The notes: generated by a model from the letters alone, not told the origin. DNA of 64,000 nucleotides from JAOZHU01 sp964632845 (GCA_964632845.1 CAZWDU010000003.1:132639-196638), one strand, 5' to 3'; shown: positions 8,927 to 18,352, counted from the first letter of the stretch. Program-made: numbers and translations.

Positions 8927-8935
8927 TTTATAAAT
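8927..8935 (+). promoter_or_regulatory. putative TATA box of tbp
   Basis: TTTATAAAT lies 55 bases before the tbp ATG. A second word, GTATTTAAG, is at 8955-8963. A strong AAGGAGAG ribosome-binding site lies at 8971-8978. The upstream word fits a transcript that includes this site. Confidence 0.4.
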
Positions 8936-8989
8936 AGAGCCACTTATAGAAAAGGTATTTAAGCTCACATAAGGAGAGAAGGAAAATTC

Positions 8990-9550
8990 ATGCCGCAAGT
9001 TAAAGCTGTGATAAACATTGAAAACGTCGTCGCTTCTGCAACACTGAATCAGAAAGTTGACTTGAACGCCGTGGTAAAAGGTTACCCAGGCGTGGAATAC
9101 CGTCCAGAACAGTTTCCTGGTCTCGTATTCAGGTTGAAAAGACCGAAAACTGCGACTTTGATTTTTAACTCTGGAAAAATGGTGTGCACGGGCGCAAAGT
9201 CTGAAAAAGAAGCGCGTAGAGCCGTAATGAAAGTTGTCAAGGAATTGAAAAAGGGCGGAATAATAATAATCAGTAAGCCCGATTTAAAAATTCAGAACAT
9301 CGTCGCCTCAGCAAGTCTAGGCGGCATGATTGATTTGGAAAAAGCAGCGTTCACTCTTGGAAAAACAATGTATGAACCGGAACAGTTTCCAGGCTTGATT
9401 TACAGAATGGACGAGCCGAAAGTTGTGATTCTACTGTTTGCAAGCGGAAAACTTGTTTGCACTGGAGCCAAAAAAGAGCAAGACGTTTACACCGCAGTGC
9501 AAAAACTACATGTGCTGCTGGAAGAGAAGAGCTTAATCTTCTATGATTAA
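8990..9550 (+). CDS. tbp: TATA-binding protein
   Basis: The 186-residue protein consists of two imperfect direct repeats (about 1-90 and 91-186). Each has the NIVASA/VVASAT strand, the YEPEQFPGL(I/V)(Y/F)R segment and the (S)GK(M/L)VCTGAK strand of TBP. It is the general factor that binds the TATA box and recruits TFB. The length is normal. It is separated by 11 bases from the convergent pyrE gene. Confidence 0.97.
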   Translation: MPQVKAVINIENVVASATLNQKVDLNAVVKGYPGVEYRPEQFPGLVFRLKRPKTATLIFNSGKMVCTGAKSEKEARRAVMKVVKELKKGGIIIISKPDLKIQNIVASASLGGMIDLEKAAFTLGKTMYEPEQFPGLIYRMDEPKVVILLFASGKLVCTGAKKEQDVYTAVQKLHVLLEEKSLIFYD

Positions 9551-9561
9551 TGCTCTTCAGC

Positions 9562-10191
9562 CTATTTTTTTATTTGTTTAAGAATGGTCTTCAGGTTTTC
9601 TTTGTCTATGGCGCCTATCTCGTACAGTGCGTTAGCTACTCCGCTGATTTTGAGCAATGCGTGAAGTTGAATTCCGCTTTTTGCAAGTTTTTCTTTCCCG
9701 CCTTCTTCCCTGTCCAAAAGCGCAACTGCCTCCGTCACTATGCCGCCTTCAGCGGTTACGGCTTCTGCCGCTTTCTTCAGGGTTAGTCCTGTGGTAATTA
9801 AGTCATCAACAAGTAAAACGCGGTCGCCTGAAACAAGGATGCCTTCCACTCTTCTTTGCCGTCCATGCAACCGAACGCCTTTGCGCACGTACAGAAAAGG
9901 CTTTTTGAGGTTGTAAGCAATTTGGGAAGCGAAAGGTATGCCAGCAATTGGGACGCCTGCTACGCGGTCAAAGTTTTTGAGTGCTATTTGGCTGGTTATT
10001 GCTTCGCCGTAGAAATCACAAATTTGTCTGAAAGCATCTGGAAAGCTGGGCACTATTCTCAGGTCTATGTAGTAAGGGCTTACTTTTCCGCTTGTAAGCT
10101 TAAAAAGTCCGAACTTTAAAGCATCTATCTTGTGCAGAATCTTTGCAACTTCAACTTTTTGTGTTTCCCTGTCCTTCTGCAAAATTTTCAC
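9562..10191 (-). CDS. pyrE: orotate phosphoribosyltransferase
   Basis: The 209-residue protein carries the PRPP-binding motif VLLVDDLITTG (residues 125-135), an N-terminal SGKxSPYYIDLR segment and a basic catalytic loop (VRKGVRLHGRQRRVEG, residues 102-117). It converts orotate and PRPP to OMP in pyrimidine synthesis. The catalytic loop is close to the OPRTase pattern rather than generic PRTases. Its start overlaps the stop of the upstream metallo-beta-lactamase gene by 4 bases, so they share an operon. Confidence 0.88.
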   Translation of the reverse strand: MKILQKDRETQKVEVAKILHKIDALKFGLFKLTSGKVSPYYIDLRIVPSFPDAFRQICDFYGEAITSQIALKNFDRVAGVPIAGIPFASQIAYNLKKPFLYVRKGVRLHGRQRRVEGILVSGDRVLLVDDLITTGLTLKKAAEAVTAEGGIVTEAVALLDREEGGKEKLAKSGIQLHALLKISGVANALYEIGAIDKENLKTILKQIKK

Positions 10192-10877
10192 TTCCTTTTC
10201 GAAACTTGGTAAATATTATTCAGCTCGGGAATTAAACAAGCAGTTCTCGGCAGTTCCTTTTTCAAGAGTTCAGCAAACTTGTTTTGGCTTGCAACCGAGT
10301 TGGTATGATAAGGAACAGCGACCTGTGGCTTTGTTAATCTTGCAATTTCGAAGCCTGTTTCTGGCGAAGCGCTTGGCGCTATGCCTACAGTACAGAAGAC
10401 CACATCAAATTTTTCTCTTTCACCGATAGCGGCTAACTCGGGAAACGGCAAACTGTCGGCTGTGTGAAAAACTTTGACGCCGTCTTCACTGGTGATTATG
10501 AAAGTAACTGGCGACGCTGCGGTATGGTTACATTTTTCCGCCTTCACGGAAACTTCACCTATTTTAGTTGCAGCGCTCGGGCGAATTTCCTGCAGTTTTT
10601 CGGGTGGAATCGTAGGCTGCAGGCTGCGTGTAGAAGCTGGGTCAGATATGATAGTGCAGTCTGTGGCTTTTTGGATTTTTGCTATTAAACGTTGGTCTAG
10701 ATGGTCATAGTGTTCATGCGTTATTAGAATGGCATCTACATCAGGCAGGTTGCGCGCTTTTACATCCACAGGGTCTACGACAAGCGTTTTTGAAGGCGTT
10801 TTTATCAGTACTCCAGCGTAATGGTTAAACCACACGAACAAAATTGCGTTTTTTTCAGGAGTAGCTTCAATTGGCAT
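10188..10877 (-). CDS. metallo-beta-lactamase-fold hydrolase (UPF0173/UlaG-like)
   Basis: The 229-residue protein has the metal motif H54-E-H56-Y-D58-H59 and downstream histidines (FHTAD and PYHTN) that complete a binuclear site. The size and order match the small UPF0173/UlaG-like hydrolases. The substrate is not known. Its last codon overlaps pyrE by 4 bases. The pairing hints at a role near nucleotide metabolism, but this is inference. Confidence 0.8.
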   Translation of the reverse strand: MPIEATPEKNAILFVWFNHYAGVLIKTPSKTLVVDPVDVKARNLPDVDAILITHEHYDHLDQRLIAKIQKATDCTIISDPASTRSLQPTIPPEKLQEIRPSAATKIGEVSVKAEKCNHTAASPVTFIITSEDGVKVFHTADSLPFPELAAIGEREKFDVVFCTVGIAPSASPETGFEIARLTKPQVAVPYHTNSVASQNKFAELLKKELPRTACLIPELNNIYQVSKRK

Positions 10878-11030
10878 AATTCGGTTCCTCGCCTGATAGT
10901 ATTATTGTTTGCTTTGTTTTAAAGGAGTTGTGCTTGTGGGCTATTGCACTACGGCAAACTATAGCTCTTTCTATAGTATAGAGGCTGAAATTTAGAGCGA
11001 CTTCGTTATAGAATTACTGTTGGATACGGG

Positions 11031-11891
11031 TTAGTTTTGGCATTTTGGGCAATAGTAGATTTGTCCGCCGCCTAAACTGAGACGCTGCACTCTGGCGCCG
11101 CAGGTTGGGCAATCGGTGTCTTTCATGTTTGGACCCATAGCAGGCGTGTAACTACCTTGCTTGCCGTAAAGGTCAACGAACTGGTTTTTGCCGCCTGTTT
11201 GAATTCGTTCTTGAACCAGAAGCTTTATTGCGTTGTAAAGAGCGGCTTTTTCATCATTACTCAGGCTGGATGCTTTGCGCTTGGGATGAATTTTTGCGCG
11301 GTAGATTATGTCTTGGAAGGCACTGTTACTTAAGCCCACTAAAACGGCGGCTTTACCAACGAGCGCCGATTTGATATTCACGTTTTTTTCAGCCAAATCA
11401 GTTAGGAACTGCTCTAAAGTGAACTCTTTCGCGTCTAGTGGCGAGGTGACTTGGGAGAAGTCGCGCCTATACAGATAATTCTTTTCCAAATCCGCTTCAA
11501 TTACGGCTTGTATGCATCCTAAACCAGTTAAACTAACTGTTAAGGCTGTGCTGTCTTGAAAACTGAGCTTGAGGTGAAATTTTGAGGGAACTGTATTTTC
11601 GTTTTTGTGAAAAAGGATTATGCCGCCGTACTCAGGTGCAAGAACCAAGTTCCAAGCGTTACTGAACTTAACCATAATAACGTTTCCTCGTGAAACAACA
11701 GAAACCACTTTTTCGCCAACTAAGCTGTCAAACGCTGAGGCATCCTTGTTAACGCAGCCGATTTTCTGGAGGTTTTGACAATTCTGCAAGTCGCAAGCTT
11801 GAACTATTTTGCCAATCAGCACTTCACTCATTTGTGTAGCAAGAATGTGAGCTTCTGGGAGTTCAACACTCATAAGGTAACCATCACTCAT
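11031..11891 (-). CDS. Fpg/Nei-like protein lacking the N-terminal proline
   Basis: The 286-residue protein has the fold pattern of formamidopyrimidine-DNA glycosylases, including the helix-two-turn-helix region (VGLSNSAFQDIIYRAKIHP) and a C-terminal zinc finger with C261, C264, C281 and C284. The canonical enzyme starts Pro-Glu after Met and uses that proline as nucleophile. Here the ELPE motif is preceded by Met-Ser-Val, whichever start is used (11891, or Met7 at 11873). The usual beta-hairpin lysine is also not evident near SRGNVIMVKF. It may bind DNA without classical lyase chemistry. Confidence 0.8.
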   Translation of the reverse strand: MSDGYLMSVELPEAHILATQMSEVLIGKIVQACDLQNCQNLQKIGCVNKDASAFDSLVGEKVVSVVSRGNVIMVKFSNAWNLVLAPEYGGIILFHKNENTVPSKFHLKLSFQDSTALTVSLTGLGCIQAVIEADLEKNYLYRRDFSQVTSPLDAKEFTLEQFLTDLAEKNVNIKSALVGKAAVLVGLSNSAFQDIIYRAKIHPKRKASSLSNDEKAALYNAIKLLVQERIQTGGKNQFVDLYGKQGSYTPAMGPNMKDTDCPTCGARVQRLSLGGGQIYYCPKCQN

Positions 11892-12026
11892 AAAAAGTAA
11901 TCCAGCACCACTTAATCTTTACTCATGCATGATACGCTAACTTGTTTCATCCTTACACTGTATCGAGTCTGCCAAAAACCTTATTAGCAAAACGGTATAA
12001 ACCCCATGTTCAAGGGAGAGTTTCAC

Positions 12027-12359
12027 ATGGTTTATTGTTCAAAATGTGGCACTCAAAACGAGGACACAGCAGAATACTGCGTGAAATGTGGGGCAAACCT
12101 GCAGACAGGAACCTACGCGGCGCGCAGGTACGAACGCAGAAAAGCTGAACAAGAATGCTTCGGGCTTCCTCACGGCGGCGCAATTGTAGGCTTATCAATT
12201 GGCGTAATCATCCTGCTCTGGGGCGTCTTCACGCTAGCCCAGCAAATAGGATTAGTCGAAGAGTCGCCAAGCCTCTGGTTCATAATCCTGATAGTTTTTG
12301 GCGTTATACTGATTGCTGGCGCAATCTACGGGATAACCCGCACCAAACCCGCCCAGTAA
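12027..12359 (+). CDS. zinc-ribbon membrane protein, 110 residues
   Basis: The protein begins with a double-CxxC zinc ribbon (CSKCG at residues 4-8, CVKCG at 18-22), followed by a charged linker and two hydrophobic helices (about 47-66 and 78-98). I chose ATG 12027 because a GGGAGAG ribosome-binding sequence ends just before it. An in-frame ATG at 12006 lies upstream of that site. Such ribbon-plus-membrane proteins are common in archaea and have no assigned role. Confidence 0.8.
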   Translation: MVYCSKCGTQNEDTAEYCVKCGANLQTGTYAARRYERRKAEQECFGLPHGGAIVGLSIGVIILLWGVFTLAQQIGLVEESPSLWFIILIVFGVILIAGAIYGITRTKPAQ

Positions 12360-12368
12360 ACCGCGACA

Positions 12369-13112
12369 TCACGCAATCAGCTCAGCGCTGCAGGAAACTA
12401 CGGAACACCGCGCACAAATTCGCCTGTGCTCCCATTGAGACAGCGACATCTTCGTTGCCAACCACAACAGGCTTAACGCAACAAAGAAAAAGTCAAGTGA
12501 AAAACTGCCAGCGGCTTCTTCCACACCAGCAACAATCAGAAAGGAACCTAAAGCCAGGAGAACACCCGCGAAAAACCGTGTAAACCCGTTTTGAAACCGC
12601 ACGGGCACAACAGGATACAACAACCCAGCCATAACGCCAGCAACGCCGACTAACACAGGCACAAACGGCTTTTCGCCAACGTGCAAGTTTCCAAAGAAAA
12701 ACAAGCCAGTGCACACGATAACGATAACTGCGCCCCCCAGAAGTCCCGAACAAGTAGCACAGAACGCTCTCTTGCCAACGTGCATGACGTGCGTGGAATA
12801 AGGCTTGCAAGGGGCATGGTGCCCACGCAGAACCCGCCCGCGCGCTCCACTGAAGCTATGCATAGTCGTGCCCCGCCTTTTCAAGCCAACAATTCCCGCG
12901 CATGACTCAGGATAGAGAACAGCGAAGATGCCTAAAACGCATATAACGTCCAAGGCTACGCCAACCGCGGGCTTCCGCAGCGCGGAATCGTCTTGAAACT
13001 TGGGCGAGGTAACGACAAACACGAGAGACAGGGCCAGCCCAAAGAATGACACAGCAATTAGAAAAATCAGGGTTAGGCTGGCGAATTTGCTGTTAAGTGC
13101 CGTCATTTTCAC
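12369..13112 (-). CDS. multi-pass membrane protein with cysteine pairs (possibly DUF2085-like)
   Basis: The 247-residue protein has about six hydrophobic segments. A motif around residues 98-124 (HHAPCKPYSTH, then FCATCSGLLGGA) recalls the His/Cys-rich loop of DUF2085-type membrane proteins, but I am not sure of the family. The C-terminus carries two more CxxC-like pairs. It starts 7 bases after the B12-binding radical SAM gene and is very likely co-transcribed with it. The function is unknown. Confidence 0.65.
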   Translation of the reverse strand: MKMTALNSKFASLTLIFLIAVSFFGLALSLVFVVTSPKFQDDSALRKPAVGVALDVICVLGIFAVLYPESCAGIVGLKRRGTTMHSFSGARGRVLRGHHAPCKPYSTHVMHVGKRAFCATCSGLLGGAVIVIVCTGLFFFGNLHVGEKPFVPVLVGVAGVMAGLLYPVVPVRFQNGFTRFFAGVLLALGSFLIVAGVEEAAGSFSLDFFFVALSLLWLATKMSLSQWEHRRICARCSVVSCSAELIA

Positions 13113-13119
13113 ATCAAAC

Positions 13120-14547
13120 TCAAACTATACTCCTCAACTGTCGCAAGACGTTTTGACGCGCCATATAACGGTAAACGCGCCGTTTCACGCTGTTCTTTGA
13201 GAAAACTCCTTGGATTCGCCTGTTCCAAGAACCGAAAAAACCGCGGTAGCACTTGTAAAGCTCATGCTGCACCTGCTCCCGCGTTAAAGCCCCGGTCGGC
13301 ATCGTAGCATGCACCATGTCGTAGTTAGCCCAGTTCCAATCCTCAATCCAGCCCTTGCGCTTCGCCTCCTCGAAAAGCTCAGTGCCTGGAAACGGCGTCA
13401 AAATCATGAAAATAGCAATGTCAGGGTCAACGTGATTAACAAACTGCCTGAGGCTGGCTATTGATTCTGCTGTGTCACCGCGCTCGCCGATTATGCATGT
13501 TGCTTGAGAAAAAATGCTGTTCTGCCGCAGCAACTTCACAGCTGCTTCCGCATACTCAGGCTTTGAATCTTTGCGGAAATTATTCAAAGTGTTTTTGCTG
13601 TGGCTTTCAACGCCAAGCAGTAGCCAATTGATGCCTGCTTTACTCATCTTTGCCACAAGCTGCGGATTCGCTGCTACATCATCACAGCGAGCCTGCATAA
13701 AACACGTTATATCCCTTGAAAAATCACGCTTAATTAACTCATCACAAAGCGCGTCCATGCGTTGACCTACGCCAAAGTTGTCATCAGTCAACCACAACAG
13801 CCTACTGCCATAATTGTTGTAGAGGAACTCCATTTCGTCGGCTACGCGCTTCACAGACTTATGCCTCCAAGTGCCCTGCCAATGCTTCCACTGCGAACAA
13901 AAAGTGCAGCGATGCGGGCAGCCTCGTGATGCTTCAACCACGCCGTAGCGTGCTTTGGAGCCAGCCATCATCGTGAAATGGTACCTGTGTGCGTACTCTT
14001 CAACGAAATGGTACGCGGGAAACGGCAACTGGTTCAAGTCTCCAATCAACGGGCGCGGGGGATTATGCAGAATTTTCTGGTGATGTCTAAAAGAAATGCC
14101 ACGTATGCTTGAGAAAACGGATTTGTCACGCACTGCTTTAACCAACTCCGCCAAGGTTTCTTCGCCTTCTCCGCGGACAATCACGTCGATTTCAGGGTAC
14201 GTCTCAAGGCTTTCCTGCGCCAAAGCCGAAAAATGCTGTCCGCCAGCAACAGTTAACGCCTCAGGCTTCAGTTTCTTGGCAGTTTCCAATGTCCGAGCGG
14301 TCACGTAAACGTTGCATGTCGCAAAACCGCTTGACGCCACTACATCAGGATTAAATGCTTCAATACGCTTCGCTAAGCCTTTCCAGTCCAGAAGCATGGC
14401 TTGGCAGTCTAAAACCTCGATTTCCGCATCCGCGATTTTGCTTTCCAGATAAGCTGCAAGCTGAAGAAGGCCATACGGGGGCGGAAGATACTCGCCCATA
14501 ACAAACCAGTAATCTTTCGGCGGTTCAACAAACAGGACTTTCACCAA
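13120..14547 (-). CDS. B12-binding-domain radical SAM protein
   Basis: The 475-residue protein has an N-terminal cobalamin-binding-like Rossmann domain (about 1-140, with PPPYGLLQLAAYLE and RGEGEETL) and a radical SAM core with C210, C214 and C217 (CPHRCTFC). The C-terminal domain is that of class B methylases and related enzymes. It probably carries out a radical methylation or rearrangement on an unknown substrate. The membrane protein gene follows after 7 bases, so lipid or cofactor chemistry at the membrane is possible. Confidence 0.85.
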   Translation of the reverse strand: MVKVLFVEPPKDYWFVMGEYLPPPYGLLQLAAYLESKIADAEIEVLDCQAMLLDWKGLAKRIEAFNPDVVASSGFATCNVYVTARTLETAKKLKPEALTVAGGQHFSALAQESLETYPEIDVIVRGEGEETLAELVKAVRDKSVFSSIRGISFRHHQKILHNPPRPLIGDLNQLPFPAYHFVEEYAHRYHFTMMAGSKARYGVVEASRGCPHRCTFCSQWKHWQGTWRHKSVKRVADEMEFLYNNYGSRLLWLTDDNFGVGQRMDALCDELIKRDFSRDITCFMQARCDDVAANPQLVAKMSKAGINWLLLGVESHSKNTLNNFRKDSKPEYAEAAVKLLRQNSIFSQATCIIGERGDTAESIASLRQFVNHVDPDIAIFMILTPFPGTELFEEAKRKGWIEDWNWANYDMVHATMPTGALTREQVQHELYKCYRGFFGSWNRRIQGVFSKNSVKRRVYRYMARQNVLRQLRSIV

Positions 14548-14641
14548 GCCAGTTCACTCCAACAGTTACCGTACAATCGCCATGCTGCACCTTGTGTTGT
14601 CTTTGTGGTTTTTAGTTTAAATATGCTTTTACGTTACACGC

Positions 14642-15763
14642 TTAGCTTAAGCTGTCGTAATAGGCTGAGCCTTTAGTTGATAGTATTTCCAGAATTATCT
14701 GCTCCGTCTTCTCTCCGACACCGCTGATGGTTCGCAGTTTGCTCTTCAAGGCTGACAACGGCGTATCCAACTTGGAAATGGCGTACGCAGCGTAGCCGAA
14801 GGAAGAGCGTTTTCCTTCTAACTGCAAGAAGTAATCCAACTGCTCCAGCATCACAACGACTAAGTCGTTTTCCCATAAAATATCCCTGTAAAGCGTCGGC
14901 GGCATACGCCTACGCAGCCCAAGCATCTTGGCGGTTTGGTTGAAAACCGAGTTCAGCGGAGCGCAATAAGCGTCTGTTGCGTGGCCCCACTCGTTCGCTG
15001 GGTAAATTTCCTCGTACTTCGCCACAAGTTCAGGATGCTTCTCGCTGAGTACAGGATAGAAATGGTCTTTTTGCCTTCCAGTCTTAAGCGTCATGCCGCC
15101 GAAAACCACGAAGTCCACACCAACATCCCGCGCTTTCCGCAGCGTTTCAGATATCATTTCAGGCGTGTCAGTTATGAACGGAATCACAGGAAGAAGAAAC
15201 ATGCCGCACGCAATGCCTTCCTTCTTGAACTTGGCAATTGTTTTTAGCCGTTCGCTTGGAGAAGGCACATTCGGCTCAAAAACTGCGCTGACCGCGTCAT
15301 CTGCTGACGAGAAGCTGAAGCTTACGATAGCCCTGTTCTGCTGGTTAATTCGCTTAATAATGTCTAAGTCGCGTTCGACAAGCGTAGATTTGGTTAGTAT
15401 ATGCACGGGCCACCTGTACTCGCAAAGGAGCTGCAGGGTTCGGCGCGTCAGTTGATACTGCACTTCTGCGGGTTGGTAGCTGTCGCCGACTCCGCCGCCT
15501 ATCATAACATAACCTGGTTTCAGTTTTACGCGTCTGCCAATCGGTTTCAGTTCTCTGCGCAGCACTTCAACAGCGTTTATTTTCACTGCCACGTTTTCGC
15601 CAAAGACGCCGTCAACACGATAGCGTTCCGAACGCCCATCACAGTACACGCAACTGTGGGTGCAGCCTCTGTAGAGGTTCATGCCGTAACGTGAAACGAA
15701 CCATGAATCAATCTTGCCGCGTTTAAGCAGTATCGACTTTGCCTTGATTTCTTGTAGTGTCAC
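14642..15763 (-). CDS. SPL-family radical SAM protein (photoproduct-lyase-like)
   Basis: The 373-residue protein has the radical SAM cluster C34, C38, C41 within the YRGCTHSCVYCDGRS motif, typical of the SPL (spore photoproduct lyase-like) group. A helix-hairpin-helix-like segment near the C-terminus (LRTISGVGEKTEQIILEIL) would contact DNA. It overlaps the upstream AlkD-like gene by 4 bases, so the pair is one transcript. The shared context suggests DNA repair, though the lesion is not known. Confidence 0.82.
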   Translation of the reverse strand: MTLQEIKAKSILLKRGKIDSWFVSRYGMNLYRGCTHSCVYCDGRSERYRVDGVFGENVAVKINAVEVLRRELKPIGRRVKLKPGYVMIGGGVGDSYQPAEVQYQLTRRTLQLLCEYRWPVHILTKSTLVERDLDIIKRINQQNRAIVSFSFSSADDAVSAVFEPNVPSPSERLKTIAKFKKEGIACGMFLLPVIPFITDTPEMISETLRKARDVGVDFVVFGGMTLKTGRQKDHFYPVLSEKHPELVAKYEEIYPANEWGHATDAYCAPLNSVFNQTAKMLGLRRRMPPTLYRDILWENDLVVVMLEQLDYFLQLEGKRSSFGYAAYAISKLDTPLSALKSKLRTISGVGEKTEQIILEILSTKGSAYYDSLS

Positions 15764-16572
15764 CTTCGCGTGTACACCTTCTGCTTGTACTTGTACTCGT
15801 TAACGCGTAAAATATCCATCACTCTAGCGGGCTCTGTCTTCACGAGGTTTCTGCATGCCCTGTAAGCTATCCAGTAAGAGTTGCGGTCGCCACTTTCAAC
15901 AAGCTCCCTTGCCAAGTCAAAAACTAGTTCAGGAAGATGCCTTGCCAAATCGCTCAAGTTGTTCCCCACCGAAGCCCGCGGATACACGGAGCTTTCCCTG
16001 AATAGGAGTCTCAGAATGGACAGCGAATACTCTGGGTGCTTGTAGAACCACCTGTTTTCCTTTACTGGACGCAGAGTTTCAGCGACAAATCTGCGCATGT
16101 TCGGGTCCTTAGACACGGCAAGCTTCAACAGGTACGCTTTTGCCTCGTTGGGCTTTGTTTGAATGATTTTGCGGAAAAACATCTGAGCGAATTCCCGCAT
16201 AGCCCAGATAGGTGACGACGCAGCGGAATCGAAGAAAGGCAGAACCCGCTCGTAATCGTCAATGCCGTACCATGAAAGGACACCTAACGCGACGCCTTTG
16301 CTTCCGAAATCACCACTGCTCTGAAACATTACTAAGCCAACCTCATATACTGCCGCGTTTGCTTCTGTGAGACTTGAAAACAAATATTTGCTCAATTCTT
16401 GAATTGTGTAAACTCTGCCGTAAGAAACCCTTTTGCCATCTGGAATAGTAGCGTAAAGCGCATCTAGTACAGCAGGCACACGCTGTATTGCCGCATCGTA
16501 TTTTTTCTGCAACAAGCCTGCTACAATGTCTTGCTGTATTTTCGCTTCGATTTCGCTGTTAAGCAGTTTCAA
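15760..16572 (-). CDS. AlkC/AlkD-like HEAT-repeat DNA glycosylase-type protein
   Basis: The 270-residue protein is built of helical HEAT-like repeats. It carries the MRRFVAETLRP segment and an SVGNNLSDLARHLPE segment, both resembling conserved parts of the AlkC/AlkD DNA-alkylation repair family. These enzymes remove alkylated bases from DNA. Assignment to AlkC or AlkD is open. Its stop overlaps the start of the SPL-like radical SAM gene, which supports a joint repair role. Confidence 0.75.
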   Translation of the reverse strand: MKLLNSEIEAKIQQDIVAGLLQKKYDAAIQRVPAVLDALYATIPDGKRVSYGRVYTIQELSKYLFSSLTEANAAVYEVGLVMFQSSGDFGSKGVALGVLSWYGIDDYERVLPFFDSAASSPIWAMREFAQMFFRKIIQTKPNEAKAYLLKLAVSKDPNMRRFVAETLRPVKENRWFYKHPEYSLSILRLLFRESSVYPRASVGNNLSDLARHLPELVFDLARELVESGDRNSYWIAYRACRNLVKTEPARVMDILRVNEYKYKQKVYTRR

Positions 16573-16703
16573 TCAGAATCATTCCAGTACACGTTTGTTT
16601 TAATAAATGGAACAGGGTATGCCTCAGTTTTGGGCGTAGGCTAAACATATGCTTGTGCACTAGTTTCAGCGTGCCTAAACTGTGTGCAAGATGGAGTGGG
16701 CTA

Positions 16704-17252
16704 TCAGACAGCAGTTTTGGCGTCTTTTGCCTTTTTATCAGGCTTATTTGCTTTTGTTTTATCTATGTATTCTCGGTTAACTTCTTCCAGAGTCTTGAGC
16801 TTCTTCTGTCTCTTTTTTAACTGCCAGTCAAGGGTGAACATTGCTATGTACGGTAAAACAAGGTACAAGATGGCGAAAAGGATGTTGTTGAAAAGAAAAG
16901 CTGCCCCGTGCAACTGCTCAAGCAGAGGCCCACCTATGGTTTGTATGGCGTCAAGTATCACGAAGGAAACAACTGTTAGGATTAAGCAGACAAAGAACTG
17001 GACTAGAATGCTTCTTTCTTTGCCTAGAATGACGGAGGGGATGACGGATGACAAAACGAAAACCCAAGCAAAGGCGTTAATGACAACGATCATGTCAATC
17101 CTAGAAAGTAACCATGCGCCTACTGTAGGTAAAAACAAATCTAGGTTGGATACGATCGTCGTGACAGCAGTTTCGGTGAACAATTGGTAACTTATCATTA
17201 GTGCCCAAGCAATGGATAAATAAAATGGAGTTGCCCAAATCAACTTTGCCAT
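16704..17252 (-). CDS. integral membrane protein, hypothetical
   Basis: The protein has five or so hydrophobic segments and a highly basic C-terminal tail (KANKPDKKAKDAK). The frame is open to 17360, but the first 36 residues look uncoding-like. ATG 17252 (MAKLIWATPFY) directly precedes the first membrane helix, so I prefer that start, giving 182 residues. I do not recognise a family. It is a single gene. Confidence 0.6.
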   Translation of the reverse strand: MAKLIWATPFYLSIAWALMISYQLFTETAVTTIVSNLDLFLPTVGAWLLSRIDMIVVINAFAWVFVLSSVIPSVILGKERSILVQFFVCLILTVVSFVILDAIQTIGGPLLEQLHGAAFLFNNILFAILYLVLPYIAMFTLDWQLKKRQKKLKTLEEVNREYIDKTKANKPDKKAKDAKTAV

Positions 17253-17602
17253 GTTGACCACACCATAATTCCATGTAGGTTTGAGCAATAAGCTTTGCGA
17301 TGTTATCACCGATGTACTTCCGAGGATTTCGTGAAAAATAAGCCTATTATGGAACACCACTTCCTTGGCTCTTCGAGAGGTGATTTTAAACTGGCGTTTT
17401 GAAGCTTATCCAAGTGTGCCTAACTGGCGTAAGCCAACAACAACGGATTATTATATGAATAGTTAACAGACATGAAATGTGCGAAAAAAAGGAAATTATA
17501 TGTAGCAAATGCCCCGAGACATTGCTTACATGGGCGTGGCAGTGGTGCGCAAACGAAGATTCTGGAAAAACCATAAAAGCTAGATAAAAGTGAATAAAGG
17601 GC

Positions 17603-18352
17603 ATGTCACGCAAAATTAAAGAACTGACAATTGCAGCGCTTCTTCTAGTGTTTTTATCCGCTACAATGGTTGAAAGCACGCGGGCGCTGGTTTTAACTCC
17701 AGGAGTTGAGGCAGGCATGGTGTTCATTTACGACGTATCCAGTTTTTGGAGTTCCAGTGACGAATACGCTTCAGTTCCAGCAGATTTACAGGAGATTAAC
17801 AAGACAGAAACTGTAGAAGTCCGAATATCTGACGTTTCTGATGCAAACATCACGACGTTTGTCGCGGTGTACTATAGTAATGGAACTGCAGATGGCGGTC
17901 ATGGACTTGTTGATGTAGATACAGGCGTGGATTACGGCGCGTTTGTAGCGATTATAGCGGGTAACCTTAATGCACACGATGTGATACACCCTTTAGGCAC
18001 GGATACAATTACTATCAATGAAACTGTAACCAAGTTTTACGAAAGCGGCAACAGAGAAACAAATCGAATCGTAATCGAGTATACAAACGCCACAACAGGA
18101 GAGACGGGACGCGTTGACCGCTATTTTGACAAGACAATAGGAATACTGGTTGAAGCACACGAGACAGTCACGACAACCAGTCCACAGTCGACATCAACTG
18201 TTTCGTGGGAACTCAGGGAATCAAACGTTTGGGTAGTTCCAGAGTTTCCGTCAGCACTAATTCTGCCAGTGTTAATGGCAATAACAATGATTGCAGCAAT
18301 CGCCTACAAAAAGAAACAAGCAGGTATCCCGAAAACGCTGATTCCCAGCTAA
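17603..18352 (+). CDS. secreted protein with C-terminal PEF-type membrane anchor
   Basis: The 249-residue protein has an N-terminal signal peptide (residues 5-27), an extracytoplasmic beta-rich body and a C-terminal VPEFPS motif followed by a hydrophobic helix and KKKQ. This tripartite tail resembles archaeal PEF-CTERM sorting signals. No archaeosortase gene is visible in the window. It may be a surface-anchored protein. The ligand is unknown. Confidence 0.7.
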   Translation: MSRKIKELTIAALLLVFLSATMVESTRALVLTPGVEAGMVFIYDVSSFWSSSDEYASVPADLQEINKTETVEVRISDVSDANITTFVAVYYSNGTADGGHGLVDVDTGVDYGAFVAIIAGNLNAHDVIHPLGTDTITINETVTKFYESGNRETNRIVIEYTNATTGETGRVDRYFDKTIGILVEAHETVTTTSPQSTSTVSWELRESNVWVVPEFPSALILPVLMAITMIAAIAYKKKQAGIPKTLIPS

